A model generated the notes under the pieces. The model was given only the letters and a program-made list of their open reading frames with translations, had not been told where the DNA came from and ran no database searches. Of a stretch of DNA of 64,000 nucleotides, positions 43,712 through 52,355 are shown in pieces. The stretch spans positions 1 through 64,000 of the forward strand of contig JABMNT010000032.1 in NCBI GenBank assembly GCA_013203595.1, in the 5' to 3' direction. The position numbers were made by a program, and so were the translations under genes. The stretch comes from Rhodospirillales bacterium. Its GTDB lineage: Bacteria; Pseudomonadota; Alphaproteobacteria; Rhodospirillales; Casp-alpha2. Position 1 is the first letter of the stretch, and each line of letters opens with the position of its first letter.

Positions 43712-44074
43712 AAACTTTTGATGGGCGCTCCCTAAGGTTGCCACTCACGCAATCTTGATGGTCCTTTCTCAACGCATTTAACGATCACCTTGCACCTGTT
43801 GGCGATTTTCTGGTCTCCCCCAGGAGCCCCGCAAGGGCGGCGAGCCGGGCCCGGCTCTATGACGACAGCCCCGTCGAGGGCACGGTTTTATCGTCTGACC
43901 GGGCGCATTTTCAATTCCAGCCTCAAGACGATTGTTACCCTGCTGGCCATGCTTTTGATGTATAATGTGGTGACCGTGCGGGCTCCGAAGAGGCCGGAAA
44001 GTCTTTGTAAGGGCTTGAAACTGCACCCGGATCAAGGTAAACCCCCGGTTAGCTGGAGCTTTTGGGATAGGGTT
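43712..44074. other. Gene-free stretch with a 16-bp palindrome
   Basis: The ArsR-type frame extends back to 43790, but that extension has no family similarity, so the region is read as non-coding. It contains the perfect palindrome GAGCCGGGCCCGGCTC at 43842-43857, possibly part of a terminator for the MR/MLE gene, though no T-run follows. The right half should hold the repressor gene's promoter. Confidence 0.5.
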
Positions 44075-44389
44075 ATGGAAGAATTATCGATCGCAGACCC
44101 GAAAAAGGCGAGCAAGTTTTTAAAGTCGCTGGCCAATGATAACCGTCTGGTCATTGTCTGTGCACTTGCCAATGGGGAACGCAATGTCAGTCAACTGGAA
44201 GAACTGCTGGGCATTCGCCAACCGACCTTGTCGCAGCAACTGGCGCGCCTGCGCAGTGATGGCATCGTTTCCACGCGGCGCGAATCCAAACAGATTTTCT
44301 ACAGCCTGGCGAGCAAGGAAGCCGAACGGGTGATCAGCCTGCTCTGTCTGCCACGCAAAGCCAAAATTCCACAAACCGAGGATGCCTGA
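44075..44389 (+). CDS. ArsR-family repressor, SqrR/BigR-like persulfide sensor
   Basis: 104 aa from ATG 44075 after AGGG. Winged helix: LANDNRLVIVCALANGE, ELLGIRQPTLSQQLARLRSDGIV, RRESKQIFYSL. Two cysteines, Cys29 and Cys91, lie where SqrR and BigR keep the pair that forms a tetrasulfide link with reactive sulfur. That fits the sulfur genes nearby (yeeE, tusA, SoxW-like, glpE). It could instead respond to another oxidant. A target site may be the AT-rich repeat between yeeE and tusA. Confidence 0.75.
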   Translation: MEELSIADPKKASKFLKSLANDNRLVIVCALANGERNVSQLEELLGIRQPTLSQQLARLRSDGIVSTRRESKQIFYSLASKEAERVISLLCLPRKAKIPQTEDA

Positions 44390-44404
44390 TTTTCACGCCC
44401 TGAG

Positions 44405-45823
44405 TTAACCGGGCCGTGTAACAGAGCCGGTGTCACCTTCATCGGCGAACCACTCCAGCCGATCCCGCAAACTGACAACAGAGCCGATAATGATGATGGC
44501 CGGCCCGGTCAGGGCTGCCTTCTCGACCGCGTCAACGATGGTGCCTATGGCACCGGTGACGACCCGCTGATCAACCCGGGTTCCCTTGTCGACAACCGCC
44601 ACCAGGGTTTTCGGGTCCGCCCCATGGGCAATCAGTTCACCCATCACCTGGGCCAGAGAAATCAGACCCATATAGACGACAACGGTTTGATTTGGCTGAA
44701 TCAGGGCCTGCCAGTTGAGGTCGAGTTTGTCGTCTTTGGCGTGGCCGGTAACGAACACGCAGGCCTGGGCATGATCGCGGTGGGTCAGCGGAATGCCCGC
44801 ATAGGCCGCGCAGCCGTTGGCGGCACTGATACCAGGCACCACCTGGAACGAGATGCCTTCGGCAGACAGCATCTCTATCTCTTCGCCACCACGACCAAAA
44901 ACAAACGGATCGCCCCCCTTAAGCCGCAGAACCCGTTTGCCCTGTTTCGCCAGGTCAACCAGGGTGCGGCTGATATCTTGCTGCTGCATGGAGTGATCAC
45001 CCTGCTTTTTACCTACATAAATACGGTCCGCATCGCGGCGCACCAATTCCAGTATGCCGTCCGGCACCAGGCGATCATGCAAAACCACATCGGCCTGCTG
45101 CATCAGGCGCAGCGCGCGGAAGGTCAGCAGATCCGGATCACCGGGGCCGCTGCCGACCAGATAGACCTCGCCTGCAGGCTCAACATCCAGGCCCTGGCGC
45201 GCCGCCTCCAGCAGTTGCTCCATGCGCGCTTCGGCAGCACCCGGTTTCAGGCCCAGAATATTTTCGGCCACCGAGCCGTCGGCAACCCGCTCCCAAAAAC
45301 GACGACGGCGGGCTATATCAGGGATCAGCTCTTTCACCCGGTCGCGGTAACTGCCGGCGAACGCTGCCAATGCGCCAAGCGCTGCCGGGACCAGACTTTC
45401 CAGCTTGGCGCGTAGCATACGGGCCAGAATAGGGGCTTCCCCGCCACTTGATATGGCCACTACAATCGGCGACCGGTCAACGATTGAAGGCATGATGAAG
45501 GTTGAGATGTCGGAGCGGTCGGCGACGTTGACCAACAGGCCCTGTTCGCGCACCGCCGCGGCAACGCGGGTTTCATAATCAGGGTCTTCCTCACAGGCGA
45601 CATAGACCAGCGTGATACCAGCCAGGTCACTGGCGTCAAAGGGGCGGGCTCTGTGCTCAAACGCCAGGCAGCTCTCGAAGTCGCGGACCAATTCCGGGGC
45701 GACCACCACCACCCGCGCACCGGCACGCTGCGCCATGGCCGTTCGCCGCCAGGCCATGGCGCCGCCACCGACAACCAGCACGAAACGTTCGTTTATATCT
45801 ATAAATGCGGGTAAATGCTTCAT
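44405..45823 (-). CDS. cysG: Siroheme synthase (CysG, trifunctional)
   Basis: 472 aa fusion. Residues 1-210 are the precorrin-2 dehydrogenase/ferrochelatase part (VVGGGAMAWRRT for NAD, SSGGEAPILARMLRAKLE). Residues 220-460 are the uroporphyrinogen-III methyltransferase with LVGSGPGDPDLLTFRAL, GDPFVFGRGGEE and GISAANGCAAYAGIPLTHR. It makes siroheme for sulfite and nitrite reductases in the cytoplasm. Normal length. Convergent with the ArsR gene. Confidence 0.95.
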   Translation of the reverse strand: MKHLPAFIDINERFVLVVGGGAMAWRRTAMAQRAGARVVVVAPELVRDFESCLAFEHRARPFDASDLAGITLVYVACEEDPDYETRVAAAVREQGLLVNVADRSDISTFIMPSIVDRSPIVVAISSGGEAPILARMLRAKLESLVPAALGALAAFAGSYRDRVKELIPDIARRRRFWERVADGSVAENILGLKPGAAEARMEQLLEAARQGLDVEPAGEVYLVGSGPGDPDLLTFRALRLMQQADVVLHDRLVPDGILELVRRDADRIYVGKKQGDHSMQQQDISRTLVDLAKQGKRVLRLKGGDPFVFGRGGEEIEMLSAEGISFQVVPGISAANGCAAYAGIPLTHRDHAQACVFVTGHAKDDKLDLNWQALIQPNQTVVVYMGLISLAQVMGELIAHGADPKTLVAVVDKGTRVDQRVVTGAIGTIVDAVEKAALTGPAIIIIGSVVSLRDRLEWFADEGDTGSVTRPG

Positions 45824-45985
45824 CGGTACAAGGCTTCTTCTGAAAAGCGAAAGACGGCTGTCTGCAGTGACATAAAGCGGAATACCTTTAGGTCAAGACC
45901 GCTTTTCCAAATCATAAGCAGACAGACTACCGATCCTGTGATATTGACGCCAGTTCCCTGTCCCAACAAGACCAGGCAAAGCCCC

Positions 45986-46987
45986 ATGCAAGAGCACCCC
46001 TTCGCCCCTTATATCCGCATTCTGGCACGTGGTAAATCCAACACCAGGCCCCTGACCCTGGATGAAGCCGATGCGGCGATGACCATGATCCTCACTGATC
46101 AGGCCCTGCCGGAGCAGATTGGCGCCTTCCTGATGGTGCTCAGGTACAAGGAGGAAACACCGGAAGAAATTGCCGGTTTTGTGCGCGCTGCCCGGAGGCT
46201 GGTCAAGCGCCCGGCCGGGGCCCCTAAAATCGATCTGGACTGGTCCTGCTATGCCGGAAAACGCCGGCAATTGCCGTGGTTCGCACTGGCCGCCCTCGCC
46301 CTGTCACAAACCGGCGTTAAGATTTTCATGCATGGCGTCGAAGGCCATACGGCGGGACGGATCTATGCCGAACAGACCCTGCGGGCGCTGGGCTTACCGA
46401 TCGCAGAAAGCCTGGAGAACGCCGCTGATATTCTGTCAAAAGCCAATCTGTGCTACCTGCCGCTGGCTGCCGTCAGCCCGAAACTGGCAGAACTGATCGA
46501 TCTGAAAGCCGTCCTCGGATTACGCTCGCCCGTTCACACCATCGCCAGACTGGTCAATCCGTTTGCCGCCGATCATGTCCTGCAGGGTATTTTTCATCCC
46601 GGTTTTAACGCCGTCCACCAGCAGGCGGCGGCCCTGATCGAACAACCGCATCTGGCGGTATTTCGGGGCGAAGGGGGCGAGATCGAGCGGCGCCCGCAAA
46701 AACCCGTGGACGTGCTGAGCGTCCATAATGGCATCCTGGATACAGAAATCTGGCCGGCCCTGATGGAAGAGCCACGCCAGGCCGTCGATGCCGACATGAA
46801 CATGAGCCGGCTGGCGTCAGTCTGGCGCGGCGATGCCACGGATGAATACGCCACGGCGGCGATCACCGGCACCCTGGCCATTGCCCTGAAATTACTTGGC
46901 AAAGCCACGACGCCCGCTGATGCCCAGAACAAAGCGGCCGCACTCTGGCAGAGCCGTGACCGGGCGGCGCTCCGGGAGAATATATAG
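45986..46987 (+). CDS. Anthranilate phosphoribosyltransferase-like protein (TrpD2/YbiB type)
   Basis: 333 aa from ATG 45986. Nucleoside-phosphorylase/TrpD fold: N-terminal helical part with LDEADAAMTMILTDQALPEQIGAFLMVLRYK and KIFMHGVEGHTAGR in place of the TrpD GTGGD loop. The YbiB/TrpD2 group binds nucleic acid rather than making tryptophan; true TrpD activity is unlikely as the PRPP motif is missing. Such genes often lie beside cysG in alphaproteobacteria; here they are divergent. Confidence 0.8.
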   Translation: MQEHPFAPYIRILARGKSNTRPLTLDEADAAMTMILTDQALPEQIGAFLMVLRYKEETPEEIAGFVRAARRLVKRPAGAPKIDLDWSCYAGKRRQLPWFALAALALSQTGVKIFMHGVEGHTAGRIYAEQTLRALGLPIAESLENAADILSKANLCYLPLAAVSPKLAELIDLKAVLGLRSPVHTIARLVNPFAADHVLQGIFHPGFNAVHQQAAALIEQPHLAVFRGEGGEIERRPQKPVDVLSVHNGILDTEIWPALMEEPRQAVDADMNMSRLASVWRGDATDEYATAAITGTLAIALKLLGKATTPADAQNKAAALWQSRDRAALRENI

Positions 46988-47152
46988 ATATCGTCCGAAG
47001 CGGAAATGCTCGCCGCCACCCCTGCGACAGCCACTTGCAAAGCCCGCTTTTGAGCGCCCAAAACCCCATACGCCCGGCAACAAGCGTATTGTCAAACGCG
47101 GTCTGGCACGCAATAGTTTGATATCAATCGGACCAATACAGAAGGAGCCCCC

Positions 47153-47440
47153 ATGTCGAATGAAGGATATCACGAGCCGATCGCTGAACTGTCAGACGAA
47201 ACACGTGACATGCACCGCGCGATCACATCGCTGATGGAAGAACTGGAAGCGGTCGATTGGTACAACCAGCGGGTTGATGCCTGTAAAGATGATGAACTGA
47301 AAGCGATCCTCGCCCATAACAGGGACGAGGAAAAAGAACACGCCGCCATGGTGCTTGAGTGGATTCGCCGGAAGGATAAGACCTTTGACCATGAACTGCG
47401 TGACTTTCTGTTTACTGACAAGCCGATCACGCACAAGTAG
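47153..47440 (+). CDS. Encapsulated-ferritin-family protein (EncFtn) without shell gene
   Basis: 95 aa, GGAG upstream of ATG 47153. It closely follows the R. rubrum EncFtn pattern: MEELEAVDWYNQRVDA, ILAHNRDEEKEHAAMVLEW and LFTDKPIT. The iron-site residues are kept (Glu30, Trp36, Glu60, His63 by alignment with Glu32, Trp38, Glu62, His65). The protein stops right after the ferritin-like helices, with no C-terminal tail or encapsulin-targeting peptide, and no encapsulin gene is next to it. It probably forms the ring-shaped ferroxidase but acts free or with a distant shell. Confidence 0.85.
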   Translation: MSNEGYHEPIAELSDETRDMHRAITSLMEELEAVDWYNQRVDACKDDELKAILAHNRDEEKEHAAMVLEWIRRKDKTFDHELRDFLFTDKPITHK

Positions 47441-47761
47441 TTCAGCTAGGCTCTGGTAAAACGCGCAGTCGGCGCTGAAAACCCCGGTTCCCGGACAGGT
47501 TCTGTTTAAACACCTGATCTCATCTGTTGATGAGCTAATCGGACGTCCTGCGTTGCAGGGCAGACAAGCCAGTTCACTTCCCCATTACCCCAGGCCTTGG
47601 TATCTTATCCGGTCATTTAAAAGTCCGCCATCAAACCGCCAATTGGGTTCGAGACGGTGGCGTATATCGGGGTGTCGGAGCGGGATAACGCTGATATGAT
47701 TTGGAATTTTTCGAAAAATCGGTGAAAATGCTGCCAACACACCAGATGTTAGGGGCCGACC
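47441..47761. other. Gene-free stretch of about 320 bp
   Basis: It lies between the EncFtn-like gene and the thioredoxin-like gene, both plus strand. It contains a short stem CCTGC-GTT-GCAGG near 47550 without T-run. No small ORF with a ribosome site and no encapsulin remnant was found in any frame. Confidence 0.5.
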
Positions 47762-48391
47762 ATGAAACATTTCTTTCTGATCTTCCTGCTTACCGCTGTG
47801 TTTACAATGGCACCAGCGGCCCGACCGGCAATTGCGGAGAGCGCAAAGCTGCCCGCGGCGGAACTTTCCGACGACGGCGTCTATACCCAGCCGTGGTTCC
47901 TGGACTCGTTTCTTGATTTGCGCGACGACATTACGGAATCGGCCGCGGCCGGCAAACAACTGGTGATTTTGTGGGAACAACGGGGCTGTCCCTATTGCAA
48001 GGAAACCCACATGGTCAACCTGCGCATCCCTGAAATCGTTGATTACATCAAAGCCCATTTTAATGTGGTCCAACTCAATCTGTGGGGTGACCGGGAAGTG
48101 ACGGACGTTGATGGTGAAGTGACGACCGAAAAAAAACTGGCCCGCAAATACCGCGTCCAGTTCACCCCGACCCTACAGTTTTTTCCGCCCACCCTCGCCG
48201 CTGACAACACGATGCCCGGCCACGACGTGGAAGTCTGGCGCCTGCTCGGCTACTGGAAACCCTTCCATTTTATGAATTCCTTCGTGTATGTCCATTCCGG
48301 CGGATATCAGACAGAGCCCAATTTTCAGCGCTGGTTGCAGGTCCGGGCCGACGAATTACGGGCTCAGGGCAAGGAAGTCGAGCTTTGGTGA
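47762..48391 (+). CDS. Periplasmic thioredoxin-like protein (SoxW type)
   Basis: 209 aa. Signal peptide of about 25 residues (ending RPAIA before ESAK). Thioredoxin fold with the CxxC active site in WEQRGCPYCKETH (about residues 72-84) and cis-Pro region VQFTPTLQFFPP. SoxW-like proteins reduce Sox pathway thiols or disulfides in the periplasm. It converges on the YeeE-type importer, 6 nt apart, supporting a sulfur role. Confidence 0.85.
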   Translation: MKHFFLIFLLTAVFTMAPAARPAIAESAKLPAAELSDDGVYTQPWFLDSFLDLRDDITESAAAGKQLVILWEQRGCPYCKETHMVNLRIPEIVDYIKAHFNVVQLNLWGDREVTDVDGEVTTEKKLARKYRVQFTPTLQFFPPTLAADNTMPGHDVEVWRLLGYWKPFHFMNSFVYVHSGGYQTEPNFQRWLQVRADELRAQGKEVELW

Positions 48392-48397
48392 AATCTG

Positions 48398-49498
48398 TCA
48401 GCTACGGCTGAACAGGTCTGCGCAGACGGCCTTGAAACTGCCCTCTTCCAGATACTTCATGCCGAACACCCCGCCGCCGATGATCGACGCCAAGGCGATC
48501 AGGGAACCGAAGGCCAGGGTCGACATTCCGCTAACGCCCTGACCGATGGTGCAGCCCAGCGCCAACACACCGCCCACCCCCATCAAGGCACCACCGCTCA
48601 AATGACGCCCCATATCGGCGGCATCAACAAAGGATTCAACCCTGAATTCGCCAGCCAGTTTGGCTGACAGGAAGGAGCCAAAAATAATTCCCCCCACTGC
48701 GGCGATGCCGAAATTGATCTTGGCACCGGTAAAAGTCATGAGATACTGCAAACCCTCGGCGATGGGAGCCACGAAACTGAACGAGGCGACGGGAGTCGGC
48801 TCGAAATCGTCATAGCCGATAAAACCGGTGACAAACCAGGCGCAGACGATCAAGCCACCAATAATCAGTCCCGCAGCAACGTCGGCTCTGGATTTCCGGA
48901 AGGCCGCACTTTTGAAACAGAAAACCAGCAAACCACCGCCAATAAGGACCACTGAAATCAAGCGGGCGACATCAGCATCGAGGCCCAGCATCATCAAAAA
49001 TTCCGGAATTCCCTGGCTTTCCATCTCAAACGATGCCAGATCAATAACCGTCATGGCTTCCAGCTGCACCCGACCGACGCCGATTAATCCGCGCAATGTC
49101 ATATAGGCAAAAATACCAAGAACCATGGCCACAACCAGCGACTTGAGGTTTCCGGCCCCTAAACGAACCAGTGTCTTGTTGCCGCAGCCGCCACCCAGCG
49201 TCATCCCGAACCCGAACATCAGACCGCCGATAATGGCACCAGCCCAGCCCAGATTGGTCGACAGATAAATAGATTCCTGGAGATCAACCAGGTCTGCCAT
49301 GACCAGCGCCTGGGTACCGACAATGGCGGTTGCTGTCGCCAGCATCCAGGCCCGAAACCGGTTCCAGTCGCCAATAAAAAAGACATCGGAAATAGCCCCC
49401 ATGGTGCAGAACTGGGTGCGCTGCGCCGTCGCGCCCAGCAATCCGCCCAGGCCAAAGGCCAGCAGGGGCACCAGAACTGCGCTGTCGATTTGATCCAT
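48398..49498 (-). CDS. YeeE/YedE family thiosulfate/sulfur importer
   Basis: 366 aa from ATG 49498 with GAGGAA upstream; about ten helices. The conserved cysteine motifs of the family are present: QRTQFCTMGAISD, GGGCGNKTLVR and GCTIGQGVSGM. YeeE (TsuA) passes thiosulfate through the membrane by these cysteines. TusA, divergent next to it, is the usual partner that takes the sulfur. Full length. Confidence 0.9.
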   Translation of the reverse strand: MDQIDSAVLVPLLAFGLGGLLGATAQRTQFCTMGAISDVFFIGDWNRFRAWMLATATAIVGTQALVMADLVDLQESIYLSTNLGWAGAIIGGLMFGFGMTLGGGCGNKTLVRLGAGNLKSLVVAMVLGIFAYMTLRGLIGVGRVQLEAMTVIDLASFEMESQGIPEFLMMLGLDADVARLISVVLIGGGLLVFCFKSAAFRKSRADVAAGLIIGGLIVCAWFVTGFIGYDDFEPTPVASFSFVAPIAEGLQYLMTFTGAKINFGIAAVGGIIFGSFLSAKLAGEFRVESFVDAADMGRHLSGGALMGVGGVLALGCTIGQGVSGMSTLAFGSLIALASIIGGGVFGMKYLEEGSFKAVCADLFSRS

Positions 49499-49630
49499 TC
49501 GTGCCCATTCCTCAATAAACTGGCTCCTGGTGAGCCCGGCTGCGCATTCTATTGATTTTCTGCGACCCCGCAATCGCTTGCTTGGTAAAATTCCCGGGAT
49601 TGCATATTTTATCTTTATTTAGTATACAAT

Positions 49631-49649
49631 ATTATATAATACGTATAAT
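49631..49649. promoter_or_regulatory. AT-rich inverted repeat and back-to-back promoters of yeeE and tusA
   Basis: ATTATA (49631-49636) and TATAAT (49644-49649) are inverted around 7 bp. Each arm reads as a consensus -10 box on its own strand, so one site could serve both divergent genes. The AT-rich repeat also fits a binding site of a SqrR/BigR-like repressor such as the one encoded at 44075. The link is a hypothesis. Confidence 0.5.
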
Positions 49650-49685
49650 GAATGTATTTTATTTTAAATTACAAGAGTTTTAAAA

Positions 49686-49922
49686 ATGACCGTTATGATT
49701 TCACAATCCATCGATGCCCGCGGCCTCAATTGTCCAATTCCCGTAATGAAGGCAAAAAAGGGCATCAAGGGCCTGCAAACCGGCCAGATCCTGGAAATTC
49801 TGTCGTCAGACCCGGGCTCGGCCCGTGATTTCGACGCGCTTTGCCGTTCAACCGGCGACAAACTGCTGTCATCGGACAACCAGGACGACGGCAGCTACCG
49901 GTTTGTCATTGAGAAGACCTGA
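49686..49922 (+). CDS. tusA: TusA-family sulfurtransferase
   Basis: 78 aa. The persulfide Cys lies in GLNCPIPVMKAKKGI (CPxP motif, about residue 16). It accepts sulfur from a donor such as YeeE cargo or a rhodanese and hands it on in the cytoplasm. It is divergent from yeeE with a shared promoter region. ATG 49686 is used; an ATG three codons later is possible. Confidence 0.9.
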   Translation: MTVMISQSIDARGLNCPIPVMKAKKGIKGLQTGQILEILSSDPGSARDFDALCRSTGDKLLSSDNQDDGSYRFVIEKT

Positions 49923-50139
49923 GCAAAGAGTAGCGAACAGGCCCCTCCAAACCTCGGCAATAGATCTTTCATTATTTATCGGTAAATGTCGAAACGCGCT
50001 GTTTGACATATATGGACATCAAACCGACATCATCCAGAAACCTTTACCGGTTAGTATGTGATTTCATGTCTGATCTATCTGTCACCCCTACCGGTGCAGG
50101 TTCAATTTGCCAAGAATACTGTCCATGATCGGAGAATTC

Positions 50140-50874
50140 ATGCACGGTCGTCTGTTTGTTGGTCTGATCGCTTGCTGTTTTTGGTTTGACGGGACGGCGC
50201 GTTCCGCTGAGCCTGTTGTCTTCGCCTGTAATGAATTCCCACCGTTTAAAATGGAAAACAGCGATACCGGGCTGAAAGGCTTTGATGTTGATTTTCTGGA
50301 AGAAATTTTCCGGCGAGCTGATATTGCCCTGAAAATTGTCTATCTGCCCTGGAAACGGGCCCTGCGGGAAGCCCAGCGGGGCGAAGTTAATGGTGTTTGC
50401 AGTTGTTCACGAACTGCAGAACGCGACAGCTATCTGACTTATTCCGCACCCCTGGGAAGAGCCTCGTCAGGTCTGTTCAGTCTGGCTGAAAACAAATTCC
50501 CGCCCCTGAAAAAACTGGAAGAAATCGAGAGCAAAAGTGTCAGTGTGATTCTTGGCTATAATCTGATCGAAAATCTAGCTGCCGCAGGAATCCAGAACAT
50601 CGTACAGGTGGCTAGCGAGATCCAGGGGGCAAAGGTGCTGATCAACGGGCGCACCGATTATTTCTACGGCTATAAAGAACCGGTCCTGTTCAACTTAAAA
50701 CAACTCGGCACTTCTGAAGGGATCGCCTATAACGAAATCGCCTACAGCGAATATTATGCCTGTTTCAGTAAAAACGCCAAAGGCATGGATCTGTTAGTGG
50801 AGCGGTTCAACCGCGGACTGAAAACCATACAAGCCGACGGCACCTATGATCAGATCCTGTCCAAATACCGCTGA
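50140..50874 (+). CDS. Periplasmic substrate-binding protein, SBP family 3
   Basis: 244 aa from ATG 50140 with GGAG 5 nt upstream. Signal peptide MHGRLFVGLIACCFWFDGTARS, then VVFACNEFPPFKMENSDTGLKGFDVDFLEEIF, the start of the amino-acid-binding SBP_bac_3 fold. No permease or ATPase is adjacent. It is more like the solo family members found in gammaproteobacteria than ABC-operon ones, so it may be a sensor or stand-alone protein. Confidence 0.8.
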   Translation: MHGRLFVGLIACCFWFDGTARSAEPVVFACNEFPPFKMENSDTGLKGFDVDFLEEIFRRADIALKIVYLPWKRALREAQRGEVNGVCSCSRTAERDSYLTYSAPLGRASSGLFSLAENKFPPLKKLEEIESKSVSVILGYNLIENLAAAGIQNIVQVASEIQGAKVLINGRTDYFYGYKEPVLFNLKQLGTSEGIAYNEIAYSEYYACFSKNAKGMDLLVERFNRGLKTIQADGTYDQILSKYR

Positions 50875-50941
50875 CCGCTGTCGGTGACAGGCGGTAAATC
50901 CTCAGTCTGACTTAGAGATAATGTACACAGGGGGCTGTCCC

Positions 50942-52243
50942 CTATCCGGCCTTGGCCTGGGCCAGATAGCTTGGGATCACGTAAGGGCCTTCCGGGATCA
51001 CGGCAATCGCCCGATCGCCGGTTTCGGCAACACTTTTTGCCACCGCCTGTTCAACGGAGCTGACAATCTCAACCCCGGTCAGGGCCTGCTCGGCTGCCGA
51101 CAAACCGTCCGTATACAGATGGATGGTGCCGATGCGCATGGGCTTGAGCTGCATTTCCGTTTGCCACTCATCGATATCGGCCCGTGTTTTTTTCTGAATT
51201 TCCGCCAGAAACCCGTCCGCTCCCAGCGCCACCAGCCGCTTCTGTGATTCGGCAAATTCGGCTGAGCCGATACCTTCCTCGCAGGCCGAGGCGATGATCA
51301 GATTGCCGCCGGGCTCCAGGATATCCATGGCCCCGACCATGCCTTTGACCGTCTGGTAGTAGGTCTTGTCCAGCGGATACCCTGCTGCACTGGTGACCAC
51401 GGTCTTATACAGGCGCGGTACCGTGACTTCCGTGTAGTTTTTAACGAAGTTGACAGCCTGGCCATGGCTTTCGATGATTTCACCAAAAGTCACAAAAGAA
51501 AGCCTGCGCTCTTCATCAATAACCGTATTCAGAGCCAGGGCACCGCCCACCTTCTTGACGATTTCCAGCTGTTCCTCATGCAACGGGTTGCCGGCCAGAT
51601 TGCAATTGATGGCATTGGGGTTTTCCATAAATTCCGCATTATGAAATGTGGTGATGGTTTCGGCATGGGCGACACCGGGGGCAATGACTTTGCGCCCGCC
51701 CGAATAACCGGCCATGAAATGCGGCTCGACCAGACCGGTGGCAATGCGAATATCGGCGGTAACGAAGCGGCTGTCGATGCGCACCGCAGTCCCCCGGGTC
51801 GGGGTTTTGCCCAGATCCGTATGGGCCGCGTCATCGCGGGCAAAATGATTTTCAACGCGAACTGTATCCATCACCCACTGACTGCCGACCAGTTCGATCA
51901 GCTCCGCCCCTTCATTGGGGCGGTGCAGACCGGTCGCCACCAGCACCGTGATATCATCGGCGGCAACGCCACGGTCGAGCAGACGGCGGATCAGGATCGG
52001 CAGGAACAGGCCATTGGGCACCGGACGGGTAATATCGCAGATCAGAATACAGGCGGTTTTTCCCGGCGCCGACAGATCATCCAGTGTCGGGCCGCTGCCG
52101 GTTGGATTGTCAATGGCATCGTTAATCGCCTGTTTCGGGTCGGCCAGCACCGGCATCGGGCGTTTGCCAATGACCGTCACCTCATAGCTGTCATCCAGAT
52201 CGAGGGTCAGAGCGCCTTTTGCATAGTTGATATCGACTTGCAT
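50942..52243 (-). CDS. larA: LarA-type nickel-pincer racemase (DUF2088)
   Basis: 433 aa. LarA features: ICDITRPVPNGL, VATGLHRPNEG and the lysine of GYSGGRKVIAPGV that forms the covalent link to the nickel-pincer cofactor. His residues in LHRP and VENHFARDD also fit. LarA homologues racemise or epimerise lactate and other 2-hydroxy acids. Cofactor genes larC and larE lie 10 kb downstream. Divergent from a second, longer diverged relative. Confidence 0.85.
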   Translation of the reverse strand: MQVDINYAKGALTLDLDDSYEVTVIGKRPMPVLADPKQAINDAIDNPTGSGPTLDDLSAPGKTACILICDITRPVPNGLFLPILIRRLLDRGVAADDITVLVATGLHRPNEGAELIELVGSQWVMDTVRVENHFARDDAAHTDLGKTPTRGTAVRIDSRFVTADIRIATGLVEPHFMAGYSGGRKVIAPGVAHAETITTFHNAEFMENPNAINCNLAGNPLHEEQLEIVKKVGGALALNTVIDEERRLSFVTFGEIIESHGQAVNFVKNYTEVTVPRLYKTVVTSAAGYPLDKTYYQTVKGMVGAMDILEPGGNLIIASACEEGIGSAEFAESQKRLVALGADGFLAEIQKKTRADIDEWQTEMQLKPMRIGTIHLYTDGLSAAEQALTGVEIVSSVEQAVAKSVAETGDRAIAVIPEGPYVIPSYLAQAKAG

Positions 52244-52355
52244 TTGGTAATCCCATTGTTTGATGCTAAATGCTTGATCCTGAATAGCACAAAGGGCGGC
52301 CCGTTCAAATGGCGCTTTCGTGCCAAATCGCTGACAACTGTATCAAGGATCCGCC

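Noticed and set aside
43790-44074. N-terminal extension of the ArsR-family repressor
   Set aside because: The extension has no similarity to ArsR proteins, while ATG 44075 has a ribosome site and gives normal family length.
45986-46987. Call as anthranilate phosphoribosyltransferase TrpD
   Set aside because: The GTGGD-type PRPP loop is replaced and no other trp gene is present; TrpD2/YbiB-like is a better fit.
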